DNA of 64,000 nt from positions 1 through 64,000 of the IMG/VR virus record IMGVR_UViG_3300036830_000184; one strand, written 5' to 3'. A program made the translations under genes and the position numbers. The notes beneath the pieces were generated by a model. The model was not told the DNA's origin. It was given only the letters and a program-made list of their open reading frames with translations, and made no database searches. The stretch comes from a virus. Shown piece after piece: positions 9,747-17,783 of this stretch; the stretch's first letter is position 1; each line of letters begins with the position of its first letter.

Positions 9747-9940
9747 AGGCCCTCCATCGGCATGGCAGGTAGGGACCGGCACCGTTCGCAACGAGTGATC
9801 GGCATGGCAGGCTCGGTTCCGATTTCAACTCACGGCAGGGTTTGAGTGGGCACCGCAGGTCGGGCGCCGGAGGTTTGGCGCCGGAGGAAAGGTTCGGCGG
9901 GCTTGGGTGTCGAGGTCTGGCTTCGACGGCGCGATAGGCT

Positions 9941-10000
9941 TGGCGGGCTAGGCATGGCCAGGGCGACGAGGCGCGGTGACTTAGGTTTGGCGGGCGAGGC
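9941..10000 (+). repeat. 60-bp imperfect direct repeat, copy A
   Basis: Matches 10141-10200 at 51 of 60 positions by eye, without gaps. Core words shared are GGCGACGAGG, GCGGTGACT and GGCGAGGC. The copies are exactly 200 bases apart, not a multiple of three. Confidence 0.8.
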
Positions 10001-10140
10001 AATTCGTGGCCTGGGTCGGTCGTGCATCGATAGGTGAGGTGAGGCAGGTGAGGGCGGCGTCCAAGGTAGGGCGTGCGCGGTGAAGCAACGCAGGCGAGGG
10101 GCACCAAGGCATCGCTCGATGACGATGGCCCCCTATGGCA

Positions 10141-10200
10141 TGGCAGGCGAGGCATGGTCACGGCGACGAGGTGCGGTGACTCGGGTCTGGCAGGCGAGGC
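10141..10200 (+). repeat. 60-bp imperfect direct repeat, copy B
   Basis: Second copy of the segment at 9941. It begins and ends with the 12-mer GGCAGGCGAGGC, as if the array word bounds a larger duplicated unit. Confidence 0.8.
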
Positions 10201-10534
10201 GCACTTGGCAGCGATGGTCCGACATGACGGGGCCGGCGGGGCACAGTGGGGATCGACGGGGCAACGCACCGAGAGGCGCGGCAGGCGAGGCGGAACAAGG
10301 TCGATACTGGCTTCTATCGGCTTGACTCGGCAGGCTCCCAAGAACGCGGCGGTCGGAGACAACCGGCCCGTCATGGCAGGCTAGGATTGGCACGGCCCGG
10401 CAACGCCAAACTTGGCGAGGCGTCGGGCTTACGGTGGCGGGGGATCTTCGGGTCTCTCGCCTTTCCTTTGTCCCCGATGGTAATGTTGAGCCGCCGGCCA
10501 GCAGCCCGGTCCCCCAACCATCCGGGACTCTGCC

Positions 10535-11446
10535 ATGTCGATCGGCCAGCGTTACTACACACCCAACCCATTCGAGATCGACGCCAACGGCGTGCCACTC
10601 GCGTTTGCGCAGTTGTTCTTCTATGCAACCGGGACGAACACGCCGCAGGACACCTTCTCTGATGTCGGGTTGACGGTCGCCAACGCAAACCCGGTGCGTG
10701 CGGACGCCAACGGCCGGTTTGGCTCGATCTTTCTGGCCACAACCAACGGTTACGCGGTCTCATTGTGGACGGCGCCGACCACCGACAACCCCGGTGGGGT
10801 CCAGGTCTGGACGGAAGACCCGGTTGGCCCGGCGGCGGGTGGGGCGGTCAGCAATGTCGTCGGGATCATCGGCGAGATCCGCCAGTTCGCCGGCATCGCG
10901 GCCTCGATCCCGAGCGGCTGGTATCAGTGCTATGGCCAGGCGGTCAGCCGCACAACCTACGCGGCAGCCTTCGCGGCGCTCGGCACAACCTGGGGCGCTG
11001 GCGATAGCTCGACCACGTTCAACCTGCCCGATCTACGCGGCCGGGTGACCGCTGGCCTCGACAACATGGGCGGTTCGGCGGCCGATCGGATCACCGCTGG
11101 GGTGTCGGGGATCGCCGGCACCACGCTTGGCGGGTCCGGTGGCGATCAGGCGCAGCAAGAGCACACCCACACCATCAATGATGGTGGGCACACCCATGCG
11201 CTTACCGATCCGGGGCACGTTCATACCGTCAATGTTGCCACCGCGGTGACGGGCGGATCGGCCGCGGGCCTATCGGCGACCGATGCGGCACCGGCCGTGG
11301 TGCCGTTCGGGGTCAACACCGCGACGACCGGGATCACTATCGCCTCGGCGACGACCGGGATCACGAACAGCAACACCGGGGCCGGCGCGAGCCAGAACGT
11401 GCAGCCGACATCGATGGTCTACAGCATTATTTATCTAGGAGCGTAA
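10535..11446 (+). CDS. Tail fibre / phage tail-collar domain protein
   Basis: 303 residues. The first 110 residues form a beta-rich N-terminal domain of the sort that attaches fibres. From about residue 112 the Phage Tail Collar domain follows: IGEIRQFAG, PSGWYQCYGQAVSR, then FNLPDLRGRVTAG. It ends with a His-rich HTHTINDGGHTHALTDPGH region and a C-terminal YSIIYLGA typical of this family. Such proteins form the distal fibre or collar that contacts the host surface. The stop overlaps the next start (TAATG), so it heads a four-gene coupled operon. Confidence 0.85.
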   Translation: MSIGQRYYTPNPFEIDANGVPLAFAQLFFYATGTNTPQDTFSDVGLTVANANPVRADANGRFGSIFLATTNGYAVSLWTAPTTDNPGGVQVWTEDPVGPAAGGAVSNVVGIIGEIRQFAGIAASIPSGWYQCYGQAVSRTTYAAAFAALGTTWGAGDSSTTFNLPDLRGRVTAGLDNMGGSAADRITAGVSGIAGTTLGGSGGDQAQQEHTHTINDGGHTHALTDPGHVHTVNVATAVTGGSAAGLSATDAAPAVVPFGVNTATTGITIASATTGITNSNTGAGASQNVQPTSMVYSIIYLGA

Positions 11447-12219
11447 TGACAGCGCCGGTTGCTCCGTTCGGCGGATCTTCAAACCAGAAAGCCAACAGAG
11501 TGCCGGACCCTAACAATGCTTCTCGGTTCAGTTTGGCTGACCCGATGCGGATTTCGATGTGGACTGTCATCGGGTCGGTGTTCGCCTCGGTGCTGACCGC
11601 CGGCATCCTCGGTGGGGCCAGCGGCATCCTCCAGGTCCCGAACCTGATCAATCAGGTGGCGCTTTTGACCGCGTCGCGCGAGCTTGAGAACCACTCCCTG
11701 TCCGCGCTATCGGAGCGCACCCGCAGCGCCGAACTGACGTTGGAAGGATTACAGCGGCAGGTGAACGATATCGCCGCGCGGCAAAATCAGTTCACCGTCC
11801 GGCTGGAAAAGATGGACAGCGAGGAGCGCACCCTCGATGTGGCCACCCAACGCGAGATTTCTGAGTTGGAAGGCCGCAGCAAGGACCGGAGCACCCAGGC
11901 GATCGGGCTGGCCACCAACGCCTCGACGGCGATCAGTGATCTAAATGAACGCCTGAAATCCACGGCCGATGGTCTAAATACCCTGCGCGCCGTCGTTTAT
12001 GACCTGTCCATGCGATCAGGTATGCGACAAAACCAATCCCAGCAAGGCTCTCAACAGCAATCAGCACCCAGGTCATTTGGCTCCCCTTATGATCGCCAGC
12101 ACGACGGCGGTCCCTTCAGCAAGAAGCGCCTAGAGGAAGATGCAGCCGGCCCCGGCGTTGCGACAGCCGCAAGGGCTTCACTTAAAAGCGAGAAGCACGT
12201 TATGGTTGTTTCCCAATGA
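11446..12219 (+). CDS. Membrane-anchored coiled-coil protein, possibly lysis-related
   Basis: 257 residues. A short N-terminal tail is followed by one hydrophobic helix at about 36-62, then a long heptad-like coiled coil (about 70-185) and a polar Gln/Ser-rich tail. That is the architecture of an inner-membrane protein with a periplasmic rod, as in spanin-type lysis proteins, and it is immediately followed by a putative holin. It could equally be a structural fibre chaperone. The topology is visible; the role is inferred from neighbours. Confidence 0.6.
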   Translation: MTAPVAPFGGSSNQKANRVPDPNNASRFSLADPMRISMWTVIGSVFASVLTAGILGGASGILQVPNLINQVALLTASRELENHSLSALSERTRSAELTLEGLQRQVNDIAARQNQFTVRLEKMDSEERTLDVATQREISELEGRSKDRSTQAIGLATNASTAISDLNERLKSTADGLNTLRAVVYDLSMRSGMRQNQSQQGSQQQSAPRSFGSPYDRQHDGGPFSKKRLEEDAAGPGVATAARASLKSEKHVMVVSQ

Positions 12220-12644
12220 TGGAATTTCTTCAAGCGGTTGTCCCGACCGTGCTGACAATCGCCGGTGCGGTGGCCAGCGGCACGATCGCGGTGTTTGTGC
12301 CCAAGCTGGTGGGCGCGCTCGCGGCCCACACGGGCATCACCCTGACCGAAAATCAGCGGCAGACGGTGTTGGATGCGGTGCAGACGGCGGCCGGCGTGTT
12401 GGAAACCCACCTCGATAACAGCATGATCCGGCGCGAGCACATCAATGCGACCGGTGCGGTTGTGCGCGAGCAAGCCGGCGCGGTGCTGGCGGCGGTGCCC
12501 GACTCGGCAAAGGCTTTCGGCCTGAATGTGCCGGACATCGCGCGAATGATCGTCGGCAAGGTCGACACGGCCAATCACCCGCCGCTGCTTGCGCCCTCGG
12601 TGGTGACGCCGATCCCCCCTTCATTGCCGAAGGTGCCCACATGA
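12216..12644 (+). CDS. Putative holin (LLH / phage_holin_6_1-like)
   Basis: 142 residues with one hydrophobic segment at about 5-35, then an amphipathic helical domain (NQRQTVLDAVQTAAGVLE) and a Pro-rich tail. The single-span N-terminus plus Ala-rich helical C-terminus matches the LLH holin family, which forms inner-membrane lesions that free endolysin. It overlaps both neighbours by ATGA. The muramidase is not adjacent but lies at 56867 on the other strand. Confidence 0.55.
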   Translation: MMEFLQAVVPTVLTIAGAVASGTIAVFVPKLVGALAAHTGITLTENQRQTVLDAVQTAAGVLETHLDNSMIRREHINATGAVVREQAGAVLAAVPDSAKAFGLNVPDIARMIVGKVDTANHPPLLAPSVVTPIPPSLPKVPT

Positions 12645-12817
12645 GGCTGATTATTCTGGTCATCCTGTTGGTGATCGTCTTCGGCGGGGTCGGGGGTTAC
12701 TACGGTCCGGGGTGGTTCGGGGGTGGCCCCGGCTGGCGGCCGGTCTATGGCGGCGGCGGCCTCGGATTGCTCGTCCTGATCCTGCTGATCCTGTGGCTGG
12801 CCGGGGTGCTGCGCTAG
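12641..12817 (+). CDS. DUF3309-like small membrane peptide
   Basis: 58 residues. Two hydrophobic helices (residues 3-19 and 41-57) flank a Gly/Trp/Tyr-rich loop, the pattern of the DUF3309 family: a hydrophobic start, a central GYYGPGWFGGG-like stretch and a closing GLGLLVLILLILWL. Start overlaps the holin stop (ATGA). Function of the family is unknown; the setting suggests an accessory role in lysis or the envelope. The last bases overlap the convergent 62-residue gene. Confidence 0.65.
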   Translation: MRLIILVILLVIVFGGVGGYYGPGWFGGGPGWRPVYGGGGLGLLVLILLILWLAGVLR

Positions 12818-13002
12818 GGCTTATTGAGACGCGGCCAGGGCCGGCTCAATACCTTTTCCATGGCTTCCCGTTCGAGCGGACATTGCTGGTCGTAGACGCG
12901 CCACGCTTGGATGTTCCGCTCGCCGATCGCCCGGATCTTGCGTTGTTTCCGGGCGACCATCCGCTCTAGGGCCTCACCGCCCCAAGCGTCCTCATCCGCC
13001 AT
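12814..13002 (-). CDS. Small charged protein at the end of the recombination operon
   Basis: 62 residues, rich in Arg, Lys and Glu, mostly helical. The ATG overlaps the end of the RecT-family gene by 11 bases, so translation is probably coupled. No family is recognised. It ends four bases into the convergent DUF3309-like gene, leaving no room for a terminator between the operons. Confidence 0.55.
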   Translation of the reverse strand: MADEDAWGGEALERMVARKQRKIRAIGERNIQAWRVYDQQCPLEREAMEKVLSRPWPRLNKP

Positions 13003-14875
13003 CGGCCGGGGGCTGCGCGGGTGGGGCCGTGTCGAGGGTCTTGAACCGAGCGCGCGCCGCCTTCTGCACCGCCTCGCAGAGTTCCGGCGCGGCGATCTTC
13101 AGGGTCGCCAAGTGGCGCACGACCGATTGGTTCTTCTCCAGGGCCGCCAGGGCAACGGCCGTTTTGCAGGCGGCGATGTCACGCATCAGCCCGTCGTGGA
13201 TTTCTTGCGGTGTTGGCATGGGCTTTTTGGTCAGGGCCTGTTGCTTGGCCTCCAGCAAAGTCTTGGCGGCGAGACGGTATTTCGGCGGGAAGTCGCGATA
13301 GATCGGCTCGTTGAGTTCGATCAGCCGGTTGAACTCATCCGGCGTGGCCACGGTGACCAGCACCTGACCGAAGCGTTCGTTCCAAGCGTCCCATCCGGCC
13401 TTGTTCGTGGTGGCCGGCGGAGCGAGTTGCAGCGGATCGGCCTCGGCGGCATCCGGTTGCGACTCGGGTTCGGGCTCGGGCTCGGGCGGCAGCCGTTCGT
13501 CAGTCGGTGGTTCCTGGATCGGCGGCCGCGGCGCCATGATCAGCATCGCCTCATGGCTGATACGGCCGGCAGCTTGGGCGTCCTCAATGTTAGCCTGGCG
13601 GATCAGTTCCACGTCGCCGGGGAAGCAGCTTGAGAGCGCCCGCATGAAGGCCCGCGCGTATTCGACGGGGTCGGTGTAACGCTCGCCGGTAAAGCCATCG
13701 CCCTCGATCGGTGAGCCGTCTGGGTCCACCAACCATGCCGAGAAAGCCGGAGGCTGACCGATCTGCACCTCGGGTTGGCTCGGCTCCGGGGGCTCGGGCG
13801 GCGGTGGTGACGCGGCAGCCGGCGGCGGCACGTCGGTTTTCGGCTTAGTGACGGCGGCGCGCGGCGGTTTCACGACAACCGGCTCCGGTTTCACCTCTTC
13901 TCCCGGCGGCGTCTCCGGGTCGTTGGCCACCGAGCGCAGCCCGAAGGTCGCCGTCGTGTCGGTCTCGTCCTCGACCAGCGGGCCGTTCTCTTGGTAGCCG
14001 CCATCGGCAATGGAGGCGTCGCCGTCGATCACCGAACCGAAATCGATGGTGCCGCGATCCTGCGACTCATCGAGCGCCAGCACGCCGGCCAGTTCGACCG
14101 ACTTCGGCAGCCACGCCGCCAAGGAACGGAACACGGTTTTGCCGCCCATCTTGCGTTCGTATTTGACCCACGGCGCCTCGGTCCAGGTCCCTGGCAACTT
14201 CCACCCGTTCTTCTCGGCCGCCTCTTTGGCCGCGAGCGCCGAGCGGAAGCCCTGACTGCCGTTGCGGATCTTGAGCACGTCAGCCCACGGCATGACATGG
14301 AACGCCTGACCGGACCTTAGCGACGCGTGGGCATAAGCGAACATCGGCATTTCTTCGTCCGGCCGTGCCCGCTCGGGCCGATGGCTCAACACCGCGTTGG
14401 TGCCGTATTCAAACTTGAAGCGGCCGTTGTCGTATTCGTCTCTGTAGGCCACGTCGGCGTGGACGCTGGTCACCTGGCCCGAGCGATAGCTGAGATCGAG
14501 CAAGCCCGGATACCCGAAGATCAACTGCACCTCGTAGCCGATCAACTCCCGCTCGCGCTTCTGCTTGTTCCATTTGTATTTGCCGAAGGGGATCAGGAAC
14601 GCGTGCTGCAATGGGGTGTTCGGTTCGAGGCCCACCTCGGAACAGGTGAGCATGGCACCGAGCACCGAGCGCATTGAGCATTGCAGCAGAAGCGGGGCTT
14701 TGGAGGTTGCCTGCACAAAAGTGCGGAGCATCCGCTGCGGCTTCACGTGGCTCGGGGCCGATGCCTTGATCCGCTCCATCAACTCGGCGGACTGGAAAGC
14801 CTCACCCAGGTTGCGGCAATCCTTCAGGGTCTTGAATTCCGCCCGGCTCGGTGCGGTTAGCTGTTGGCCGCTCAT
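12992..14875 (-). CDS. recT: RecT-family single-strand annealing protein with long C-terminal extension
   Basis: 627 residues, about twice the usual RecT length. Residues 1-285 are RecT-like: a helical N-terminus, SVLGAMLTCSEVGLEPNT, PLQHAFLIPFG, then QLIFGYPGLLDLSYRSG and a C-terminal KSVELAGVL helix. RecT anneals single strands, normally after a partner exonuclease. Residues about 290-480 are Pro-rich and disordered; the last 110 are helical and unrecognised. A DnaQ-fold exonuclease gene overlaps its start by 74 bases, and six coupled genes lead into it from 17454. The extension could recruit a partner. Confidence 0.85.
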   Translation of the reverse strand: MSGQQLTAPSRAEFKTLKDCRNLGEAFQSAELMERIKASAPSHVKPQRMLRTFVQATSKAPLLLQCSMRSVLGAMLTCSEVGLEPNTPLQHAFLIPFGKYKWNKQKRERELIGYEVQLIFGYPGLLDLSYRSGQVTSVHADVAYRDEYDNGRFKFEYGTNAVLSHRPERARPDEEMPMFAYAHASLRSGQAFHVMPWADVLKIRNGSQGFRSALAAKEAAEKNGWKLPGTWTEAPWVKYERKMGGKTVFRSLAAWLPKSVELAGVLALDESQDRGTIDFGSVIDGDASIADGGYQENGPLVEDETDTTATFGLRSVANDPETPPGEEVKPEPVVVKPPRAAVTKPKTDVPPPAAASPPPPEPPEPSQPEVQIGQPPAFSAWLVDPDGSPIEGDGFTGERYTDPVEYARAFMRALSSCFPGDVELIRQANIEDAQAAGRISHEAMLIMAPRPPIQEPPTDERLPPEPEPEPESQPDAAEADPLQLAPPATTNKAGWDAWNERFGQVLVTVATPDEFNRLIELNEPIYRDFPPKYRLAAKTLLEAKQQALTKKPMPTPQEIHDGLMRDIAACKTAVALAALEKNQSVVRHLATLKIAAPELCEAVQKAARARFKTLDTAPPAQPPADGG

Positions 14876-15485
14876 TCGGCGTGTGTCCTTTTGTCAAATC
14901 CTGAATGTGCCAATGCAGACGCAAGGTCATCTCCAGGTCGGTGGTGGCGTTGTGGGCATCGGTTACGCGCTCTCCAAGAAGGGTGCGCACAGCCTGCGTC
15001 AGGGTCGGTGACTTGAAGGTGTTGTTGCCGGCAGCCATCATCGCGCTGCTCGGGGGTAGTTTGCAGCGCGGGGTCGCGGCCTGCATCACATCGACAATGG
15101 GCTTCCGTTCCAAGGCTTCGATCTGGCGCCGGCTCGCGCCGTCACGCAGTAGGGCAATCCGCATAATACGCTGATCGAATAACGGCACATAGCCTAGGAT
15201 GACCGATGCACGTGCCCAAGCGTCCATATAAGTCCTGGTGACGATTGACTCTTTCACGCCCAGCCGCACCGCTTCCTCTTGGGTGATGCCGTGGATCGCT
15301 ATCGCGGCGGGGGGAATGATCCAGCCATCCGGGCGGACCACGAGGTCCCAGGCTGCAATTGCTTGGCGGGTGTTGGGATCAACGAGCTTGGCCGCGAACT
15401 GCACGATATGCGGTTGGCCCGGATCGTCACTCGGGGTTTTCCATAGGACTAAGCCGGTTGTCTCCAAGTCCATTGCCAGGATCAT
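14802..15485 (-). CDS. DnaQ-fold 3'-5' exonuclease
   Basis: 227 residues. The first catalytic motif is MDLETTG at the very N-terminus (D6 and E8), with a later DAHNATTDLEMT segment matching the third exonuclease motif with its acidic metal ligands. The fold degrades DNA or RNA from the 3' end using two metals. The start overlaps the upstream stop as ATGA and the gene runs 74 bases into the RecT-family gene, which supports an exonuclease-annealing pair, although RecT more often pairs with a 5'-3' enzyme. Confidence 0.85.
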   Translation of the reverse strand: MILAMDLETTGLVLWKTPSDDPGQPHIVQFAAKLVDPNTRQAIAAWDLVVRPDGWIIPPAAIAIHGITQEEAVRLGVKESIVTRTYMDAWARASVILGYVPLFDQRIMRIALLRDGASRRQIEALERKPIVDVMQAATPRCKLPPSSAMMAAGNNTFKSPTLTQAVRTLLGERVTDAHNATTDLEMTLRLHWHIQDLTKGHTPNERPTANRTEPGGIQDPEGLPQPG

Positions 15486-16282
15486 TTGCGCACCGTCAGA
15501 TCGTCTACGTCGCGGATGGTCACGCCGTCGATGATGGGGATTGCATCGCCCGGCTTGCCGATGGCGGCCCGGATCAGCGCGTCCGAGGGCACGCAATAGG
15601 CGCGCGGCACCAAGGCCGGTTGGGTGATCTCAAAGAGCCGCCGCTGATTGAGGCTGGATGTTCCGAAGTCGCTCCCGTGGGCGCGGGTGCGCGTGGCCGG
15701 TTTGGCGTCGGCGACGGCGCGCGCCTTCTCCGCTTCCTCGGCTGCGGCTGTGGCGTCCTTATAAGAGACGGTTCCCGATCCTTGGTCGGCGAGGTGTTCG
15801 GCTTGGCGCGCGAGTTCCGCCAGACGGGCGGCCTCGGCTTCGTCGGCCTGTTGCTTGGCGAGGTTCTTCGCGGCCTTGTAGGTCACCACGGCCTGAAGGA
15901 TTTGTTCCGCCAGCGTGAACGGGGGTTTCCGGTCGCGCAGAGATCGGATCGTCAGATCGGGGCCGATGGTCCCATAGGTGGCATCGATCGCGCGCCCGGC
16001 GGCCAGCACCGGCGCCTTGAGCGACACGCGGGACGTTTCGACGCTGCCGTTGGTCGAAAGGAACCTTTGCAGGACAGCCAGGATCTCCGCCGCGGTGCCG
16101 TCCTGTTCATCGGTGGTGATGGTCGGATGGGCTTGCAGGAAGCGCAGGCAACTCGCGGTCAGCACCGCCGCGCGAGCCCTCAGCGGCTCGGCCGCTACGT
16201 CGAGGATGGCTTGGACCGTTTCAAGCGACAGCAGGTCACTCAGCGTCGGGAGATTATGGCCACGGGACGGAGGATCACTCAT
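15482..16282 (-). CDS. Conserved phage protein with coiled coil, recombination operon
   Basis: 266 residues from an ATG that overlaps the preceding stop (TGATG). The middle (about 125-185) is a charged Ala/Glu coiled coil. The C-terminal 70 residues (RLFEITQPALVPRAYCVPSD, then a GVTIRDVDDLTVR strand) match a family often found beside RecT, Erf or single-strand-binding genes in phages. Biochemical role not known to me. Confidence 0.65.
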   Translation of the reverse strand: MSDPPSRGHNLPTLSDLLSLETVQAILDVAAEPLRARAAVLTASCLRFLQAHPTITTDEQDGTAAEILAVLQRFLSTNGSVETSRVSLKAPVLAAGRAIDATYGTIGPDLTIRSLRDRKPPFTLAEQILQAVVTYKAAKNLAKQQADEAEAARLAELARQAEHLADQGSGTVSYKDATAAAEEAEKARAVADAKPATRTRAHGSDFGTSSLNQRRLFEITQPALVPRAYCVPSDALIRAAIGKPGDAIPIIDGVTIRDVDDLTVRK

Positions 16283-16497
16283 CAATTATTCCCATAGGGA
16301 TAGATCGCGTTCGCCACCAACTTGGCCGCCTGGCGGGTGCGAAGCGGCATGTGGCAGCAGGCGCACTCGATCGTTCGAGCGCCATCTGGTGCGACGATGG
16401 TCCAGCCGCCCTCGCGCCATACGACGCGCAGACCATCGGTGCGCTCGCTACTGTTGTTCCAGCCGGCGATGTCGGCGAACAGGGACTGGCCGGTCAT
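16282..16497 (-). CDS. Small protein with Cys-rich motif
   Basis: 71 residues. The ATG overlaps the previous stop (TGATG), which sets the start despite a longer open frame. Contains ECACCHMPLRT, a compact Cys/His group that might bind a metal, followed by a helix. No family recognised. Confidence 0.55.
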   Translation of the reverse strand: MTGQSLFADIAGWNNSSERTDGLRVVWREGGWTIVAPDGARTIECACCHMPLRTRQAAKLVANAIYPYGNN

Positions 16498-16973
16498 CAC
16501 GGCAGGTCTGGATGATAGCCGCCCGCTTGGCCTTCGAGGTTTCTCAGCAAATCGCCCCATGTCGCCAACACCTTTTGGGTGCCATCGCCGGAATAGAAGG
16601 TCACCGCCGGCTCGGCGTGGCGGCGACGGACCCAGTCCAAACCTTCCTCAACCGTCAACCAAATGATCTCCGCCGCTAACTCCGCCACTCCGCGGCGCGG
16701 CGGCAGAGTTCCGAGGATCGCATTTGGATCGTTGTTGTCCCGCCCGGTCACGATCCCGTCGCTGAAGAACGGCTGGCGGTCCGGCTCACTCTTCAGCCGG
16801 AAGGCGCGGTCGGCTTTGCGCAGCATCCCGTCGTCGCTGAGATAGAGCGCATCGCCATCGGGATAGATCTTCCCGAGCGTCATGCTGCCGCCGAGCTTCT
16901 TGCCCATGTCGGAATATTCATAGGTCCATGGGGTGATGGTGCGACGCATCGCGTCGATGAAGAAACCCTTCAT
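16497..16973 (-). CDS. DUF3846-like protein
   Basis: 158 residues. The N-terminal half resembles DUF3846: MKGFFIDAMRRTIT, then a GDALYLSDDGMLR strand-turn-helix and a DGIVTGRDNNDPN segment. DUF3846 proteins are common in phages and plasmids and lack a known activity. The C-terminal half is helical with a WVRRRHAEPAV segment. First of the tightly coupled stretch leading to the RecT gene. Confidence 0.6.
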   Translation of the reverse strand: MKGFFIDAMRRTITPWTYEYSDMGKKLGGSMTLGKIYPDGDALYLSDDGMLRKADRAFRLKSEPDRQPFFSDGIVTGRDNNDPNAILGTLPPRRGVAELAAEIIWLTVEEGLDWVRRRHAEPAVTFYSGDGTQKVLATWGDLLRNLEGQAGGYHPDLP

Positions 16974-17100
16974 GTCAGCGCTCGGGGACGGCCCGAAGAA
17001 CCGCCCCCTTGTCGCTGTTCATGCGATGCGGCGCCGATGGCACCCTGCCATGCAGCGCCTAACCACGCCATCAATACCCTATCGCTCATGGGACCAAACC
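16974..17100 (-). repeat. Short stretch of GGCAGGC-type array
   Basis: 127 bases between two minus-strand genes. Plus-strand words include CACCCTGCCATGC and CCACGCCATC, of the same type as the large arrays. No gene and no clear terminator seen. Confidence 0.4.
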
Positions 17101-17454
17101 TCAAAATGGAATATGATTATCCAGATCCAACGCCCGCCTGGGATTGGCCGCCGCATGGTTGGGGCTGTAGATCATCGCCCACCGCCGCTGCCCCACCCGG
17201 AACTTGACTTCGCTCTCTGTGGCAAACCGACCGTAGTGATGCAGGGTCGTCAACTTCTCCAAGATCCACGGATTGGCCGAGGGACCGTCCCAGTCGCCGT
17301 CGATCATCGCCGACCATTGACCTTCAGCAAATCGGATCTCGCCGCCGACATAAGGTCCGCCCTTGACCAGCCGCAGCACATAAAATCCTGGCACGGGCTC
17401 ATCGCTTCGCCTTGTTGCAAAAGGCTTGGGAAAATGCGAAATCAACGTGTTCAT
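17101..17454 (-). CDS. Unknown protein leading the recombination operon
   Basis: 117 residues from an ATG preceded by AGAGGGG; the frame is open further upstream but that stretch lies in the divergent promoter. The core (PGFYVLRLVKGGPYVGGEI, then WSAMIDGDWDG) looks beta-rich and resembles small phage proteins of unknown function. It is transcribed divergently from the YdaS-like repressor gene 65 bases away. Confidence 0.6.
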   Translation of the reverse strand: MNTLISHFPKPFATRRSDEPVPGFYVLRLVKGGPYVGGEIRFAEGQWSAMIDGDWDGPSANPWILEKLTTLHHYGRFATESEVKFRVGQRRWAMIYSPNHAAANPRRALDLDNHIPF

Positions 17455-17519
17455 TTTGTTTTCCCCTCTCCGAAATTCATATAGGTCAGTCGTCACGTCA
17501 ACAGGGAAAACACGGTTTA
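17455..17519. promoter_or_regulatory. Divergent promoter/operator between recombination operon and YdaS-like gene
   Basis: 65 AT-richer bases. On the minus strand TTGACG is followed 12 bases later by TATATGAATT, too close for a standard pair of boxes; on plus, AGGGAAAA serves as the ribosome-binding site of the repressor. An operator for the repressor at 17520 is likely here by analogy with other YdaS/Cro-type loci. Confidence 0.4.
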
Positions 17520-17783
17520 ATGGCCACTGGAATTGAAAAGGCCGTGGCAATCGCGGGGTCTCAATCGGCGCTCGCCCGGCTTCTGCTGGTCGCCCAAGCG
17601 CGTGTCAGCGATTGGGTCACCCTAGGATATGTCCCGGCCTCACGTGGACGTGCCGAGATGGTCGCGCAGGCCACCGGCGTTTCTCTCAAAAGTCTCCTGC
17701 GCAAAACCAAGAGAAGAAAGCGCCGTCGCTATGTTGGAAGAAAACGGGAGTGCCGAGATGTCGGGATCGAATGTGGTCTCTGA
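17520..17783 (+). CDS. YdaS/Cro-like helix-turn-helix repressor
   Basis: 87 residues. Residues 8-60 carry a helix-turn-helix of YdaS type: AIAGSQSALARLL, then ARVSDWVTLG and the closing RAEMVAQATGVSLKSLL. The tail is very basic (KTKRRKRRRY). Proteins of this family repress divergent operons in lambdoid prophages. It is the first gene opposite the recombination operon, and the next gene starts inside its last 26 bases. Confidence 0.75.
   Translation: MATGIEKAVAIAGSQSALARLLLVAQARVSDWVTLGYVPASRGRAEMVAQATGVSLKSLLRKTKRRKRRRYVGRKRECRDVGIECGL

Larger units (their letters stand above)
9747..10534 (+). repeat. Non-coding GGCAGGC-type array 3 (G-rich strand is plus)
   Basis: About 790 bases with the same words as arrays 1 and 2 but on the opposite strand. 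GGCAGGCGAGGC occurs exactly at 10142, 10189 and 10280, and GGCATGGCAGG at several places. A 60-base segment at 9941 recurs at 10141. Arrays 1/2 and 3 therefore flank the 8496-9746 gene pair as inverted arrays. The last 100 bases should contain the promoter or leader of the tail-fibre gene, but I see no clear boxes. Confidence 0.65.

Noticed and set aside
9846-10384. Possible repeat-protein genes in array 3
   Set aside because: The 60-base repeat is offset by 200, not a multiple of three, and several differences are non-synonymous, so coding is not supported.
17520-17783. Lysogeny module with integrase
   Set aside because: A repressor-like and an antirepressor-like gene are present, but no recombinase or attachment site was found in the window.
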